From contig SJRY01000171.1 in the NCBI GenBank assembly GCA_011319805.1, forward strand, positions 124,001-188,000: a stretch of 64,000 nucleotides of DNA. Reading direction: 5' to 3'. This DNA is from Macrocybe gigantea. Taxonomy: Eukaryota; Basidiomycota; Agaricomycetes; Agaricales; Callistosporiaceae. Under the pieces are notes generated by a model, which saw nothing but the letters and a program-made list of their open reading frames with translations, ran no database searches and was not told the DNA's origin. Below, in pieces: positions 50,693-63,312 of the stretch. How positions within the stretch are numbered: the stretch's first letter is position 1; every line of letters starts with the position of its first letter. A program made the position numbers and the translations under genes.

Positions 50693-52925
50693 CTAGGCAA
50701 ACGTCCATAATTCATTCACCACATCCCGATCTCCGGCCGTCGACTCGTCTTCCTCCTTGGACGACGAAGAAGCCATTGGGAATAATTCAGATTTCTTCCC
50801 AGCCTTGATAGCCAAGGCCGGCTCCTTCTTAATTTTCCTGTTCGCTTCGGTTTCGAAAAGCTTGATGAATAATGCTCAGAATACGAGCGACGATGTTGAA
50901 GAGCAGGACATACCGTGCCATAGGCGTGGTCCAGAAAATCTTCCATGGGATAGCTGGGTTTCGTGAACGGCTCGGAAATATCTTGACAAGGGTTGATACA
51001 CCGAATGATAATGTGACTGGTGAGAAGGAGCTCCCATAAAGAGCTCAGCTGAGCTTGAGTATTCAACGGGTTCAGCTCGGAAGAAAGGAAAGGGTCTATA
51101 ACCGTGTGCGACTGAGCAATGGATGTGTTCGGCCAGCGACGAAGTACAAACCATTTGAAAAATCATCGACGTCGGTGCGGTGTATCATGGTCATCAACGC
51201 AGGATGTCGCTTCAGAATGTTGTAGGTGAACGGAACAATCATGACGATAGCTGCTGGAGGCGCATTAAGCGACAATCTGGACAGCCTTTTGATGAAGGAC
51301 GCAAGGAGATGGGACGGAAGATGCCTGCAGAAGGAGTCAGGTGATATGGATGCTGAAAGGCTGCATGAACAATTACGTTGAGCTGAGGAATAGCTCTGTC
51401 ATTCGAAAGAAGCGCGCTCTGTGTTTGAGATGCAGAACGTCCCGATCCAGATATGCATACAGTCTTGTATAGAAAGAAGGATAATCTCTGTGAAATGAAG
51501 TTGTAGGGCAAATATCAAATGCATATGATGGAAGAATACACACAGATTGTATTCCTTGATCAACGTGAAGAGGGCGTTTAATGCCAAGAGACCGGCAGTG
51601 CCGCCTTAGCACATTGGCTCTTGTTAGCTTAAGAATGCAGCACAGGGTTGAAGAGCCTCACCGAAATCCACCGCGGATCCCACCCAATCCATGACAAGTA
51701 CGGCACGCGTGAGATGTGGCAAAACACCCCTATGCATGACGTTCAGCGCACGGATAGCAAGTCCTTTGTTCGAGCTTTTCTCTTCCATGAGCGATAAGCG
51801 TGGCAGGAGCAGGAGCCAAGTACGAGTGAAGACCGCTCTATGCGAAGAAAGCGAATGTAGAGACTGGTGAATGGTCATCTTGTACAAACGAGCGCCAGAC
51901 GTTTTGGGCTTGTTTGAATCAGCTGAAGAGGGCTTATCGTCTTCAAAGAATTTGCGCCAGTCGTCATCATCTTCGTCTTCGGCCGCTTTTACTTCTCGTC
52001 CTCTTCGTCCGATGATTGAGCATTATACGAGAGTCCGTTCTTGTCTGTGCGCTTTGGTTTAGGTGGTTTTGTGCCAAGTTCCGAGACCCACCACGCGTTC
52101 AGCTCAGCTTCTTCCGTGGGGAACGTTGTCAGTCGTTCCAAGACGGACAACAGGTTTTCAGCAATGCGCGGGTGAGCTTTATGATTGGCATCAGAGTTCA
52201 GAAGTGTCCTAAAGACGAGCATGAGCAGAATTCTAAAAAGTCACTTCAAATCCTACCCTGCATCCCGCAAGAAGAACCACCTGACATCATCGTATACACT
52301 AAACCAAGTCTCGTGAAAATGATTCAAGACGTCGGAATCGATAGTAGAATCGTAAGAAGAGTTTTGAGGTCTTGATGAAGGTGGACAAAGGAGAAGATAA
52401 GACACCACTTTTCGGAAATGCGAGTTGTGGAATTGTGGATGTGGGCTAGAGGTCTTGGAATAGGACGTCGAGAGGTGCTTCTGCAGCGAGAACAATATCT
52501 GGAGGGCTGAGATCTGCATGGTCTTGTTTAAAATAGCGTTACGTCCATAAGACACAAACGCACCCGTAGTGTTTTCTCCTCGTCCTTCAGCAAACCCCCC
52601 AGAAATCGACATAGGTGTTCAACCACTCCCATAACCATGCCTTGACCACCTTTGCGGCCTCATCGCCACCCAGAGTAAGCTTATCTTCATTAATGATAAG
52701 CACAAACACTCTGTATAGAGCATATATCGCCTTTGAAGTTTCCTCAGGACCTGCTACAGAAATCGCGACTTGCACTAGATCAGCGAGCGCGTTTAAAGAA
52801 CCATTCTCCGATATTGCGCGCGTCAGTTGTTCTTCCAAGCGTTGAATATTTTGAATGAATTCTTGATCTTTTTGGATTCTCCGTTTCTTATTCGGAGGTG
52901 GCAGCGATCGTATTGGTCCTGGCAT
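50693..52925 (-). CDS. NOC4: nucleolar complex protein 4 (ribosome biogenesis)
   Basis: CBF/Mak21-family protein that with Nop14 acts in 40S subunit maturation and export. The start at 52925 gives MPGPIRSLPPPNKKRRIQK with a basic, probably nucleolar, N-terminus. Then the helical repeats LADLVQVAISVAGPEETSKA and AAKVVKAWLWEWLNTYVDFW; an acidic linker EDEDDDDWRKFFEDDKPS; the core VFTRTWLLLLPRLSL and LPHLTRAVLVMDWVGSAVDF; and the conserved LALNALFTLIKEYNLDYPSF formed across an intron, FYTRLYAYLDRDVLHLKHRA, PAAIVMIVPFTYNILKRHP, NPLNTQAQLSSLWELLLTS, and SYPMEDFLDHAYGT before LFETEANRKIKKEPALA. The stop at 50693 follows VVNELWTFA. Several small introns; no frame break found. Confidence 0.9.
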
Positions 52926-53234
52926 CTGTTTGTCGTAGTCCAGGAGATGCTTGAAATTTCCGCAATTCCCGTTGATGATTACATAATCCGCCTGGTACCA
53001 AGACCTCCCAAAACATGTCTTTTTCTTCGGAACCCGCCCGAAATTACTGTCTTTTGTATTAAAGTGTGAGTACTCTAAATAAAATTGAAGGTACGAATGC
53101 ATGAATTATCGTATGGTTGGCATGAAGGCATGGTACGGTATTGCGTATTTCAATAAGTTATGGTCCTGCGCGGATGCGTTAAATAAGAGTGATTGTTCTT
53201 GGCTTATGATGATCGTTTTTTCTTCGAGGCGGAA
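52926..53234. other. spacer between NOC4 and the MFS gene
   Basis: About 310 bp upstream of NOC4 and downstream of the MFS transporter on the same strand. No gene is present; it holds the NOC4 promoter. Confidence 0.55.
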
Positions 53235-55565
53235 TCACTGCGCAAGTCTCTTCTCTTCCCACTGTTCTGCACTTCGGCGCCAGGCTTGTCCTTTCCAACA
53301 GACTAGCAGAATAAGCAAAGACGCGAAAACCATGAGGCCTGCCCAAATCGTGTATGTCCAACCTGAAGATGTGGGATTAATTCTCGATTCATTGCGGTGG
53401 TGAGATAACCTTACCATCACCCAAACCATCCTTTTATACCAGAAAGTTGTTAGTGGTCATCCCAAACCTTGACCTGATTTCAACGCACCTGCAGAGGGAC
53501 GGCAACTTCTGTTGCAATGAAGGCAAATATTCCACGAGAAGCGCTATTGCATGCAAAAGCGGTAGACGAACGCCCAGGATTCGCATCGACGAGGTAGGCC
53601 AATGTGCTGGCGTAGATCCATCTGACGAGAGAAGAATCGGTAACGTATGCGGCAGAGTAATTCTTCGACTACGTACATTGAGAAGAACCCGCAGGCAAAA
53701 AGCATCAGGCAAACGACGGCTATGTGGATGTGCCTTTGGCACACCCATCCGAATCCTAGAACAGAGGGTGCGAAGAATGCCATGCCGAGAAGTGTGCTCC
53801 TTAGTCGTAACTAAAACCCATGTTCGTCGGCTTCGATTGCCATGTTAGTGTTAGGTATTCTTACCTCAGCATAACTTTCACCATCGTTTTCGGCGGCAAG
53901 GCGAGCGAGTTCACGATCCGACCAGTGACCTCCCAAGACACTTCCTGCAACAGAGCCTGCAGACTGTGACGAACGCCTATGAGCATTGACAGATGATCTC
54001 TCGCTCACCAATACCAAAAGCCAAAAGTGCCAGTCCAATAAATAAGGCATTGTAGTGATATTCGGAATCGAGAGTTCTTGCGGTAGTATAGGCAATCAAG
54101 TAGGCAAAGGCAAAGAATAAACCTGGACAAGACTATTGACTCCGGTGTTGTCGTCGTAAAATTAAAGTGTTATCTTACCGGATGCGAGTAAAATAGCCAA
54201 ATTGTTCCACCGTCGCATAACGTGGCAAATGGGTCTGATGGGATTCACGTCCTTCCAGGTGAGTTGGACGTTTGACATATCCTCTGGGACGTTCTCTTGT
54301 GGACGGTTGTTCCCTGTTTTCTCGACGTCGACAGTTTCGTTCGTAGGGGCCGCGCGCCGCCTGTTGGTCGCAGTTTTCGACGCGGAACGGAACCTATCCT
54401 CCCTTAGTCTTTGATTGAGAGCATTTTGGTAAAGCAGGCTGCGTTCCTTTCGGAAGGTATCGTTGTAGAAGATCACGAAGGAGAGAAAAATGAGGCCGGA
54501 AAGAATCGCGCAAAACCAGAAAATGGCACGCCAACTGAGTCCCGTGGTCAAGATGCCACCCAGTATTGGCCCTAAAGCCTTGAAGCGCAAAAGGAGAGTA
54601 AGTCAATTATCGAATGAACTACGTGGGCAGGAACGCACAGGGCCAAGGAGTGGTGCGATGAAATAGATGCCCATCTGGTCGTAGTGAGATCTCGCAATTC
54701 ATTGTGGAGGGCAATATAGACAATGCACCTTTGTTCCCCTCTCCTCGGGTTCATAAATATCAGCCAATGTTGCGGCTCCTATAGTAATGACAGCGCTAGA
54801 CCTAGCAGGATGCCATCAGTTATAGCAGAGTTGCCGATGCATGTAGCGACAAACCCTGCTGCCTGTACGGCACGAAAACCGATAACCCTATCTTCATGAG
54901 TATGTAGGATTATGAGTTGGGGGAATCCGGGCCGCCTTACAGTTCAATATTTGGGCTGAGAGCAGAGACGATGGATCCTATGGTAAAGAACGCGAGAGAA
55001 GACAAATAGACGACCTGTTAAAAATCAGGTCCTCATTGGTTTTTGAGAATCCCTACACGACGCCTACCTTCCTGCCTTTGAACTCGCTGATGGTGCTCCA
55101 GACGAGAGGCACAAGGCCTTGGACGAGAATGAACACGGCTATGCTCAAGCTGAATTGTCCGTTGGTGGCATGAAGATCGTCCTTCATGGACTGGATTGCA
55201 GCTGTTCATTCTTCAACATCGACCAATGCGAATATTTTTAATGTGAACGCACGGTTTTGAATGGTAGCCGCAATGCCAGCGATAGTGGCAGCGAAAGAGA
55301 CCAGTCCAAGGCAGATAGACTACTCATGCAGCTTTGAATGCATCAACCGACGAATGCATTTCACCAAAGCGAAGGATACCTTTCGGATACTCGACCACTG
55401 CCTCGGATCGTTCTTGACTGGAACGTGCTCAATGTCCAAGGTGGCAAGCGTCGAACTCCCTGTCCCGGGTCTGCTACCTGCCCCAGGCCTACTCCTAGAC
55501 GGGCCTGCAACTGTCGAACCAGTGTCCTGCACCTTCTTGCTGGCTTCCGTCTTCGACGCTGACAT
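53235..55565 (-). CDS. MFS transporter, DHA1 (Qdr-like drug:H+ antiporter) type
   Basis: Multi-exon 12-TM major facilitator. The start at 55565 gives a hydrophilic, Gly/Ser-rich N-terminus (MSASKTEASKKV) with NDPRQWSS. The first half has segments around 54790-55150; then GAATLADIYEPEERGTKMGI and the antiporter motif GPILGGILTTGLSWRAIFWF. The central cytosolic loop is long and acidic/basic (TNRRRAAPTNETVDVEKTGN) before NPIRPICHVMRRWNNLAILL. The second half continues through several short exons to GWTYTIWAGLMVFASLLILL and the basic tail EEKRLAQ at 53235. A plasma membrane efflux pump is the usual role; the substrate is unknown. A TATA-like box lies 94 bp upstream. Confidence 0.87.
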
Positions 55566-55957
55566 GAGAGGCAGCGGCAGGGATGGGGTGATTTCAGAAC
55601 TAAAGAGTGAAATGAGACAAAAAGTCCAGAGTCTCCTGTGCCTCGATATATTGCGCGCATTTATATCCTACCATGCGCAAGCCGGCGTCGTTGGCGATGC
55701 ATGTTTTATTCTGTTTCCTAGATAGAGACCGAAATCTCGGCACTGCGACGGCGTTTTGGCTGTGAGATCACACGCGTTAGAGGGTCTCAATAGCGGCCGG
55801 CTGCGCCGGTCCTGGGGGTGCAAGATGAAAACGAACTTTTCATATCCGGAGCTTAGGCGGAAACGCAGTCAGGCCTGAAGCCGTGCAAAATACTGCAATT
55901 ACGATGCGCCGGGAACGACATTGGATAGGCATCATGAAAATGAGTACGCGCCGTAGA
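55566..55957. other. spacer between the MFS start and RRP6 3' end
   Basis: Contains the MFS promoter. No gene was recognised. Confidence 0.55.
55659..55668 (-). promoter_or_regulatory. TATA box of the MFS gene
   Basis: GGATATAAAT on the minus strand, about 94 bp before the ATG at 55565. Confidence 0.55.
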
Positions 55958-58900
55958 CTACTTTTTGAATGTAAAGGATTGGTTCCCGCTCTTCGGCTGG
56001 CTAAGAGCTTTTGGCGGTGCAGGGAAGTCCCCGTAAAACATGCCATCGCCTGAGCGGACACGTTTTTGAGCGCCTCGATCAAAGAGCGTGGTATGATCAC
56101 GTAAGATCAACGCACCTTTGGGCTTTTTTGGCTTTTTCTTTCTCTCAATCGGCTCTAGATTAGGATTGTCGTCTAGTATGTTGGGGACCTTAGAGAAATC
56201 GAAAGGCTCTTGCTCCGCATTGTCATTTGGTGCGTCATCTGGACGAGCTTTTTTCGCTTGCGAACCCTCGTTGACGACGATGCTGTTGGTGCTGTTTGCC
56301 TCTTTGTTCCTTTTTCGTTTCTTCTGTTTCTTCTGGCCGACCGTGATGATGGTATCGTCAACTGGCTCGGCTTTGGTCTGCCGCTGTGCGGCAGGGACGA
56401 AAGGAATTTCCACCTGGGTCCTTGAGGAGGCTGCTTGCATTGAGGCATCCTCATCGAGCGCTGCGCTTTCCCGTTTCACTTCATGTTGGGGTACCTTAAT
56501 TTACCAATATCAGCAGTGAGTCAGAAAATGACGATTCGCCATTTTGAGTTGCATACTTTATGCACTGAAGGCACGACAACGAGCGTGCTGTGTATCCGAG
56601 TAACCAGTTCTTGGAAACGTGTCAGTCTGCCGGCATGGGGTGACTATCAACCACAGGACAATCAGCCACGTTATGTTACGCTGCTCAAGCAGAATTGCCT
56701 ACTGCAGTGAGCTGGGCGCTTCGCAAAGTGCTTCCGAATAGCGAGCTCTCGGGCGTCAAAAGTTTGCTATCTGTACCTGTAGGGTTCGTAGACGGCTGCG
56801 TGTTTGCCGATAACGTGGATCCGAAGAGTGACGAAGTCGAAGCGACCGCATTGTCGCCAATTCGCGGTGTCAATGCTGATTGAATTGGCAAGAGTAATGT
56901 CACATTAGGGTGGTTGCAGTGACTCTGAAGTATTTATGTGAGAAACGTACTGTGCTGCCAGAGCGATCGGGGCGCTGGCGCAGCGAGAGGTTTCATCTCC
57001 GCACTCGCGTCTTCAGAAGGTTTCTGTACTCCATTGACAACCTTATCTTGGTGCGGCACGACATCCTGTTGGGGGACATTCGTGAAATGCAGCTTTAAGG
57101 CATATCTGATGACGTCCAGCAGCTCTTTGGCTCTCTTCTTTACCACAGGCGGAACAGAGCGAAGCATATTGATCAGTGCAGCCATATCCGCTGGTGGCTC
57201 TTCGGCGAGTTTGAACAGGAAATGGTTCGGCAGGACATATCTTCAGCGGCAAAAGGGGCAGATGAGAATTGAAGTCATGAACGATAGGTGGGCATACCGA
57301 CCTTGTGCTTTCATCATCTTCCCGAGCTACTCGCTCTCTCCACGCATGCACAGCCTTGTAGACTTCTCTTTGCACAGCTCCAATACCCACACCCGGTCCT
57401 CCAGCAAGCAATGCTCCTTTGTTCCACTTCTTAGCCAGAGTGTCCCATCCATTCGGACCAGTGCCGCCTGTGGCATCGTAATATTCCTTCTCGTACACTT
57501 TCAAAGCCGTCTCGTTGGACCTAGACAGTACTTGTCGCACGAGATCCAAGGCAGGGTGGTCAGGCGATTTGTAGGGAGGAGAATTGGATGGCGAACTGGA
57601 CTGCTCTTGCATTGCGCGAGACCGGCCGCGATCCAGCAAGGCATTTCGCAAGTTGTCGTAGACGTACAACAGGTAATGAGTATCCGAGCGAGCATATTGC
57701 AGCATCTCATTCGGTAACGGACTGGTAGCATGAATATGGGATGGATGATGTGAGTTACAAAACGGCGGCGTACCGAATACGCCAATCCGCGAGCTGATAC
57801 CGCTTATCGGGTATAAAGTCACAATACATTTCCAACAAGTTAGCCAAACCATGGCGAGGGAACTCTGTGAATCACATCAACATCTACGCGAGCTTATCTC
57901 AGAGATCTCGATGAGACATACCTAACAACTTAGAGGCGTGGAATGTATCAAAGAGATTGACCACGTATATATTGAAATTCTGTTGCAACCATATAATATC
58001 GGCATCTGCGCCATGAAATATCTGCCAAATGAATGAGTTACGACAAAGTTGGTAAACACTATCTTTCTTCTCACTAACCTTGATTATTTGAGGATTGGTG
58101 AAAACCTCGTTTAGCTCTTCCAATTCCTCCCTGAGTTCTAATGTATCGATAATCCAGTCCTGTTCACGGGTGCTGATCTGAATCAAGCAGACAAAGCCCG
58201 CATAAGAGCGGTAACTATGATGTTCCAGATCGACAGCGATTTCTCCAGCCTTTCGTAGTTCCGATAGCATCGAATTCAGAGCTTCGGAGGTGGTAACCCA
58301 TATATGCGACGTATTCTCGAAGGACGTTGATGGTATCGGTAGCGAACTTTGAAAGATGCGTTCAGGGTATACCAGATGCTTTATTTCGTAAAGATACGGG
58401 TGATTCTTTCTGCCAGGGATGACGTAGTCAGACCTGTGTTCGACAGCGTAATGAAGACCGCGTACACAGGATCGCTATTATTGGCATCGTCTGGATCGTG
58501 ATAGTTGTGACCAAGCGGAACCTGCGCATTGTATTTATGGGACAAGTTAGGGTACCAAGGTGCGTCGTCGTTTTGGATTTTGCGCTTGAAAGCGAGCTGT
58601 GGTTTTGGGAGGTGAGAGGCGTGCTGGAGAGCCGGATCCAAATGACCTCGAGGCACTGGTCGTTGAGATGGTGTCTATAACGGAAGAGGACGCGCATATA
58701 GCAAGTGATTTGTGATTGCTACTTGAAGACAGACCTTTTTAGTGGATGGGGCAATGGGATTGACGGTGATTGCCGGTGGTTTCGTCCTACCAAGAAATTC
58801 GTCAAGGCACATGTCCTATGGAGAATTAACGATGGCCAGGTCGCCTGAGATCGATGCAACTCACCGTTTTCTCCAAGAGATAATCAACAGAATCCACAAC

Positions 58901-59212
58901 GAGAGCTTGAAAGTTGTCCACGACATCGTCTTGATTTTGTAGCTTTGCCTTGCCCTTGTTGCGCGATGACTGTGCCGTCTCTGCTGTACCGACCAGCGCA
59001 AGTAGTTGATTCGTGATAGACAGTACCCGCGAAGAGAAGACGTCGAGGTCCTGTGCAAAGTCCGGGTCCATGGAACGATGATATGTAATGTCCATGGGCA
59101 ACGACAATGCGTTCCGCGTTGCGGTAAGCGCTTTTGCTTGCAGTTTCGCATTAAAGTCGTCAAATGATTCAGACGAGAGAGACACGCTCGACGACGATGC
59201 TTTAGAATCCAT
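55958..59212 (-). CDS. RRP6: exosome 3'-5' exoribonuclease RRP6/EXOSC10
   Basis: Nuclear exosome catalytic subunit degrading and trimming RNAs. Start at 59212 ([20 protein letters not shown]). N-terminal PMC2NT region ([20 protein letters not shown] and [11 protein letters not shown]). DEDDy nuclease: [19 protein letters not shown] (DLE), [14 protein letters not shown] (D), and [16 protein letters not shown] (D...Y). The HRDC domain follows ([20 protein letters not shown] and [20 protein letters not shown]). A Ser/Pro-rich linker with SSLFGSTL repeats and a basic C-terminus with [10 protein letters not shown] and [12 protein letters not shown], ending QSFTFKK at 55958, match Rrp6 tails that bind Rrp47/Mpp6 partners. 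Several 50-70-nt introns; no frame break noted. Confidence 0.95.
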
Positions 59213-59742
59213 TAGGGCTCGCAGTCCTCGTGCACGTCTGAACGAAAAATGTAGCATAGGCACGTGACCAGGAGAGATGACTACATACAACGTCTTGCTT
59301 TCCCCCAACAAAATTCAAGAAGCCTCTACGCCACTGATGCTGACCAGAAATGTCAGAAGTATTTTAATCGACGTACTGCACCCGCACCGATTTATAGCCG
59401 AAGCTTCGATACTTTGGTAGGAGTGAAAATGTTACATAAGCAAAACTCGAGGCGAGCATCATTGCCGTGATGGCCGATAGTGACTTGATGGCAGACATAC
59501 ACCATCGCTGGTGGCGTAATTCACCTGAAAGCCTTCTGTTCACAACGATGAAGAGCAAAAATATCCAGTTCGTGTTTCTCCAAAACTACGGACATTACGT
59601 TGCAGATAAGGAGAACCCAAATATGGTATGACGAAAAGACCCAGATATGACTAAATCCCCTATACCTTTTAGTCCGTATACTCCTATACTTAGTTGTCCA
59701 TCGTGAAAAAAGTGTGGTTCATCCTGATCTCACTCTGCGACT
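59213..59742. other. divergent spacer between RRP6 and the pseudokinase
   Basis: About 530 bp; should contain both promoters. Nothing else was seen. Confidence 0.55.
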
Positions 59743-61129
59743 ATGCACCGAACGCACCCGCCTTCTTCTTTGAGGAAAGAGGCCTATGGACCGGATGTCC
59801 AAGATGGTTTCGTCGACGATGACGAGCGTCACACACCTCCAGACGATTCTGTATCCGAAGAGAATCACGACGACAGCGATTCAACGCTCGAGGATATCGA
59901 TACTCACCCTGGCCGCTTCGGTCATCCGCTTCAGCGGATGGCGAGAGTGGAAAGTTCCGACGCTGACAACACCGACACGTTACTTTATTGGACGCTTTCC
60001 AATTCTTCGTCTTCGTCTGCCTCGTCCGTTACGTCATCGGTGGTCTACGACATGTACGTGAAACGATAGTTTTGATTAAGCCTTTTAATACTGACGCATT
60101 TCGCAGTGATTATGAAGGGCTTATAGATGAGTTTCTTGACCAGAGGCCTTTATTGAGAGATAAGATGGACTTTGTTGAGCCGGTCAGTTTTGAGCAGGCC
60201 ATCGTGGTTACAGGTGCTGACGCTCTAGTCGTCTATAGTTGACCATTGGGCCAACATCTGCTTTCTCTCCTGCATCGGCCTCCACTTCTCTGGATCTCGT
60301 CATAAAATGCCTGTCAAGTATATCACGAGAGTTGTATATTCTCCTGGAACTCAACCATCCAGACCTGCGTCAAGATCCGTGGAATCCTTGTCCGCACGTC
60401 CTCTCTGCCGTCGAAAAGGGAGACCGAGTATATCTATGCATGGAACAATTGAGTCCCTACGACGTGCCTCCATTTCGCACTGTTGCAAACTATACAGATT
60501 TTCTCCGACAAGTGTTAGAGGTACGACGTATATTAATCTTCGGACCGTGTTCTGTTCCCTAGACGACCTCCCATCAGGGCTTAACATTCCTGCATGAACT
60601 CAGCATTGCCGGTGTATCTTTTTCAGACCTATCTTGCATCATGGTCGACTTGCGAAGTGCTTCGAGCACCGTTAAGCTTCCAATGGAATTTGACAGGACA
60701 GTCTACCCAGTAAAGTATTACTTCACGAATCTGTCCAAAGCATCCAAAGTCGAGTCTCGTCACCATCACTCGAGCTCCGAGGTCTCTCCTTTCATCAAGG
60801 ACGTCCAGAATTGTGGCATGTTCTTCGAAAGCATGTTGATTCGGGTGCGCACAATAATCTCCGTGTCATTCAGAAATTCATCTGCTTCATGGGATCAGGT
60901 ACCCCCGCTGGCGTCCCGCTACAGATCTCTTATGAAGGCCATGACTGGCGGAGGATTCGGAGCGGACGATGCCCGGAAGCTGTTTGAAGCAAGAACAAGT
61001 TCGCTCGAATCCTCAGTGTTTGACATGCCTGTCCCTGTCCTACCACGAGAGGAACGGCCGCGCCAAGGTAGCATGCTTGTTTTGCCAACTAGGTCTCTTC
61101 CCCTCCGCTATAGATCTTCGTCCACTTAA
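59743..61129 (+). CDS. protein-kinase-like protein lacking catalytic residues (pseudokinase)
   Basis: Acidic N-terminus (PDDSVSEENHDDSDSTLEDI) and Ser-run, then after an intron (about 60055-60106) DYEGLIDEFLDQRPLLRDKM, later FRTVANYTDFLRQVLE, spliced to GLTFLHELSIAG. The last resembles the helix before the catalytic loop of agaricomycete kinase-like proteins. Where active kinases have HRD...N it reads AGVSFSDLSCIMVD, and PVKYYFTNLSKA replaces the usual DFG-like Asp with Asn. So catalytic Asp, Asn and metal Asp all seem absent. C-lobe remnant VSPFIKDVQNCGMFFESMLI; a 54-nt GT-AG segment at 60845-60898 is probably an intron (in frame either way); then MKAMTGGGFGADDARKLFEA. The 3' end is uncertain. 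A scaffold or regulatory role is inference only. Confidence 0.65.
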
Positions 61130-61657
61130 TATCTGCTTCCCTCTTTCTATTATTTCTCCTGTTCAGTCCTTTTATTATGTGGATGGCTATTTAATCATAT
61201 TCCCGATTTCTTGTAGCGGTAGTATGCATTCTGCCCGTCAGTGGCTATCGTATGTGTGGTACGATATATTATAGTTTGTAGTCCAAATTGTAAGGTAGAG
61301 CCTTAACTTATTTTCGATTTGAACCGCAAAGGTACGCTGAAGCTTTCGGTCAGCGAGTTATGCGTCATCGACATTCCAAATGGCCCGAAGATGAAGGTTC
61401 CTTCAATCAATGACCAGGTCCAACCGTGGTTAAGAAAGCCCCTGATGTTAGAATAGGTTCTGATGCAGCCGAAAGCTGAGTCGGCCCAGATTTTATCAAT
61501 CTGCACTTTGACATCCAGCGGCGAAACCTATTCAAGTAGTCCATTACATGCACGCTACTCTGTAGAATAAATTGATCTTGGTTCGTTTTCCCAGGACGGT
61601 TCATACTATGCAATGGGTATCGACGCATTCAGTCCGTAAAGAAGAATCGAACGCCTC
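61130..61657. other. spacer with an unclassified minus-strand frame
   Basis: Minus-strand 61303-61570 keeps an open frame (residues include KIWADSAFGCIRTYSN and GWTWSLIEGTFIFGPFG) that does not match a family I know. It could be a small gene or a terminal exon; there is no independent support. Confidence 0.4.
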
Positions 61658-62487
61658 TCAAGAAGACGGACCAGGCCCAACGAGCATGAAAGTTCCTCCG
61701 ATGGGTGAACCAATCCCGGTGACGGCAGCAAATTGGCTGATATTAAAATGGGTTCTTGGCGTCTTTGCGGTTACGAGGCTCTGGTTGTTGAAACTAGGGA
61801 CTTGTCTGAACAGCAAGAAGATATATCTTTGATAAATCGTATCAATCGCCATGCCGTGGCCTCAAAGGAATGAGGTTAGCCACCCGGGCCATACCTGTGG
61901 GGATCGGAGCCCTCCGGCGGGGCGGGTTGTAGATATTCTGTAATAGCAGTTGTGGAATTGACCAATTCATGAACTGCAGGATCGGAGGTAGAACTTAGGC
62001 CGAAGTTTCCGCCTAGCAAATGACGAAGCTGAGAGATGGTAGGTTTTTGTGGGGTCGGAGCATCTGGATCGACCGTCGCTATCACAAAAGGACCATCTCC
62101 GGCACTCCATCGAACGCGGAATCTGGGGGGACCGGCCGTCGCTAAATGGAGGTATCGCATACTAGCAATTAGGAACGAAACTGAGAGCGAAAAAAAAAGG
62201 ATCGGAGGAGACCGTTTCTGGGAAGCTCGATGCCAGCATGAAGGGTGACTTCTCCACCAGATGCTTGCGGGAGAGAGACCTCCAGCAAGACGGTAGGATC
62301 AAAACCTACAGTGAGATCCTGAGGAATCTAAGGTGTGGTTTAACACATCGATAACGTGAAGTGGCAGAGACGAATCATGACGTACATGGGCGGCAACGAA
62401 TGCCTTCCGAACATCATCCAGGTTAGTGTCCTGGGCGAGAGAAAGCAAAGCTAAGGCTAGTAGTCGTGCTAGAGAAGCGAGACGCAT
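61658..62487 (-). CDS. secreted PEBP-family protein, copy 2
   Basis: Unbroken paralogue of 41037-41866 in the opposite orientation. Signal peptide MRLASLARLLALALLSLAQD; exon 2 IPQDLTVGFDPTVLLEVSLP and VTLHAGIELPRN; exon 3 ATAGPPRFRVRWSAGDGPFV, the ligand-site motif IATVDPDAPTPQKPTISQLR, LGGNF, GSDPHR; exon 4 YIFLLFRQVPSFNN to SPIGGTFMLVGPGPSS. All four exon junctions, including the ATTTAG acceptor before TAGPP, occur at the same places as in copy 1. This validates the reading of copy 1 and indicates duplication with inversion, some 20 kb apart. The secreted location follows from the signal peptide; the biochemical role is unknown. Confidence 0.87.
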
Positions 62488-63312
62488 TGGGACTAAAGGG
62501 TATGGGAGTATGATGCAAAGATATACTCTTTTGCCAGTGATTGGCCTTGACTAGTAGATTGACTAGTCATCCGCCAGTCCGAGTTCGAATGAAGGATGCC
62601 CATATTCAAACTGGGCGATGAGGAACCTAGCTCGGCTCAGGGACTAGCAAAAGTATTTCTCAATAGCCCACTGACAAGGAAACGTTCTGATTGTGAGGCG
62701 GATCAATTATGCATAACTTCTGCAGCAGACCATTGAGAAAAATTATTACATTATTACCCTGATTGCCTTGCGAGGAGGCTGACGGTCGTCATGGACAGAT
62801 AGGCTTCTGATCCGGCCAGTCTGAAAATTTAGGAACGGGACTATGCAGGCCTGGCTCGGACGGTCGCTGGAGTAGTTTCAGGCAAGCTGACGATACAAAC
62901 CCATGTTCCAAAGACATGCCAAAATTCAATTCTCCAATGGGTAGGAAACACGGCATCTGAGGATGCAGGTTCACGAAAGCTAGATAGTTTGAAATCCCAA
63001 ATTTCTGCAAGAACGATGACAAATCTGCATGCAGAGGACTGCAAAGATGAGTTGCAGACAGCACTGAAGCTCGCACATTCGACTCTGGGTCATTCACATA
63101 GCTGATGGTGCACTAGACCTGCAATTGAAATCGTTAAAGGCCAAATGTCTCGCTTCATGCGGCGCCTCGGCGACGCCCAAGAAGTTCTTCACCTCCACAA
63201 TTCTATGATACGCAGAGCGAGATGAGGCAATTTTCCCTTTTGCTCCGGCCGATTTTCGCATCGTAAGTGCTTCATATTGATTACAACAAGATCATTTACG
63301 GATCAGATATCC
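62488..63312. other. spacer between PEBP copy 2 and the wax-synthase-like gene
   Basis: Has one 102-codon minus-strand frame (62789-63097) without recognised features. The PEBP promoter lies at the left end, with a TATATC-like element at about 62522-62527 on the minus strand. Confidence 0.45.

Noticed and set aside
62550..62600. tRNA-like GAGTTCGAATG box
   Set aside because: No matching acceptor stem, D-loop box A or cloverleaf could be formed nearby; similar short matches near 45550 and 48690 also failed.
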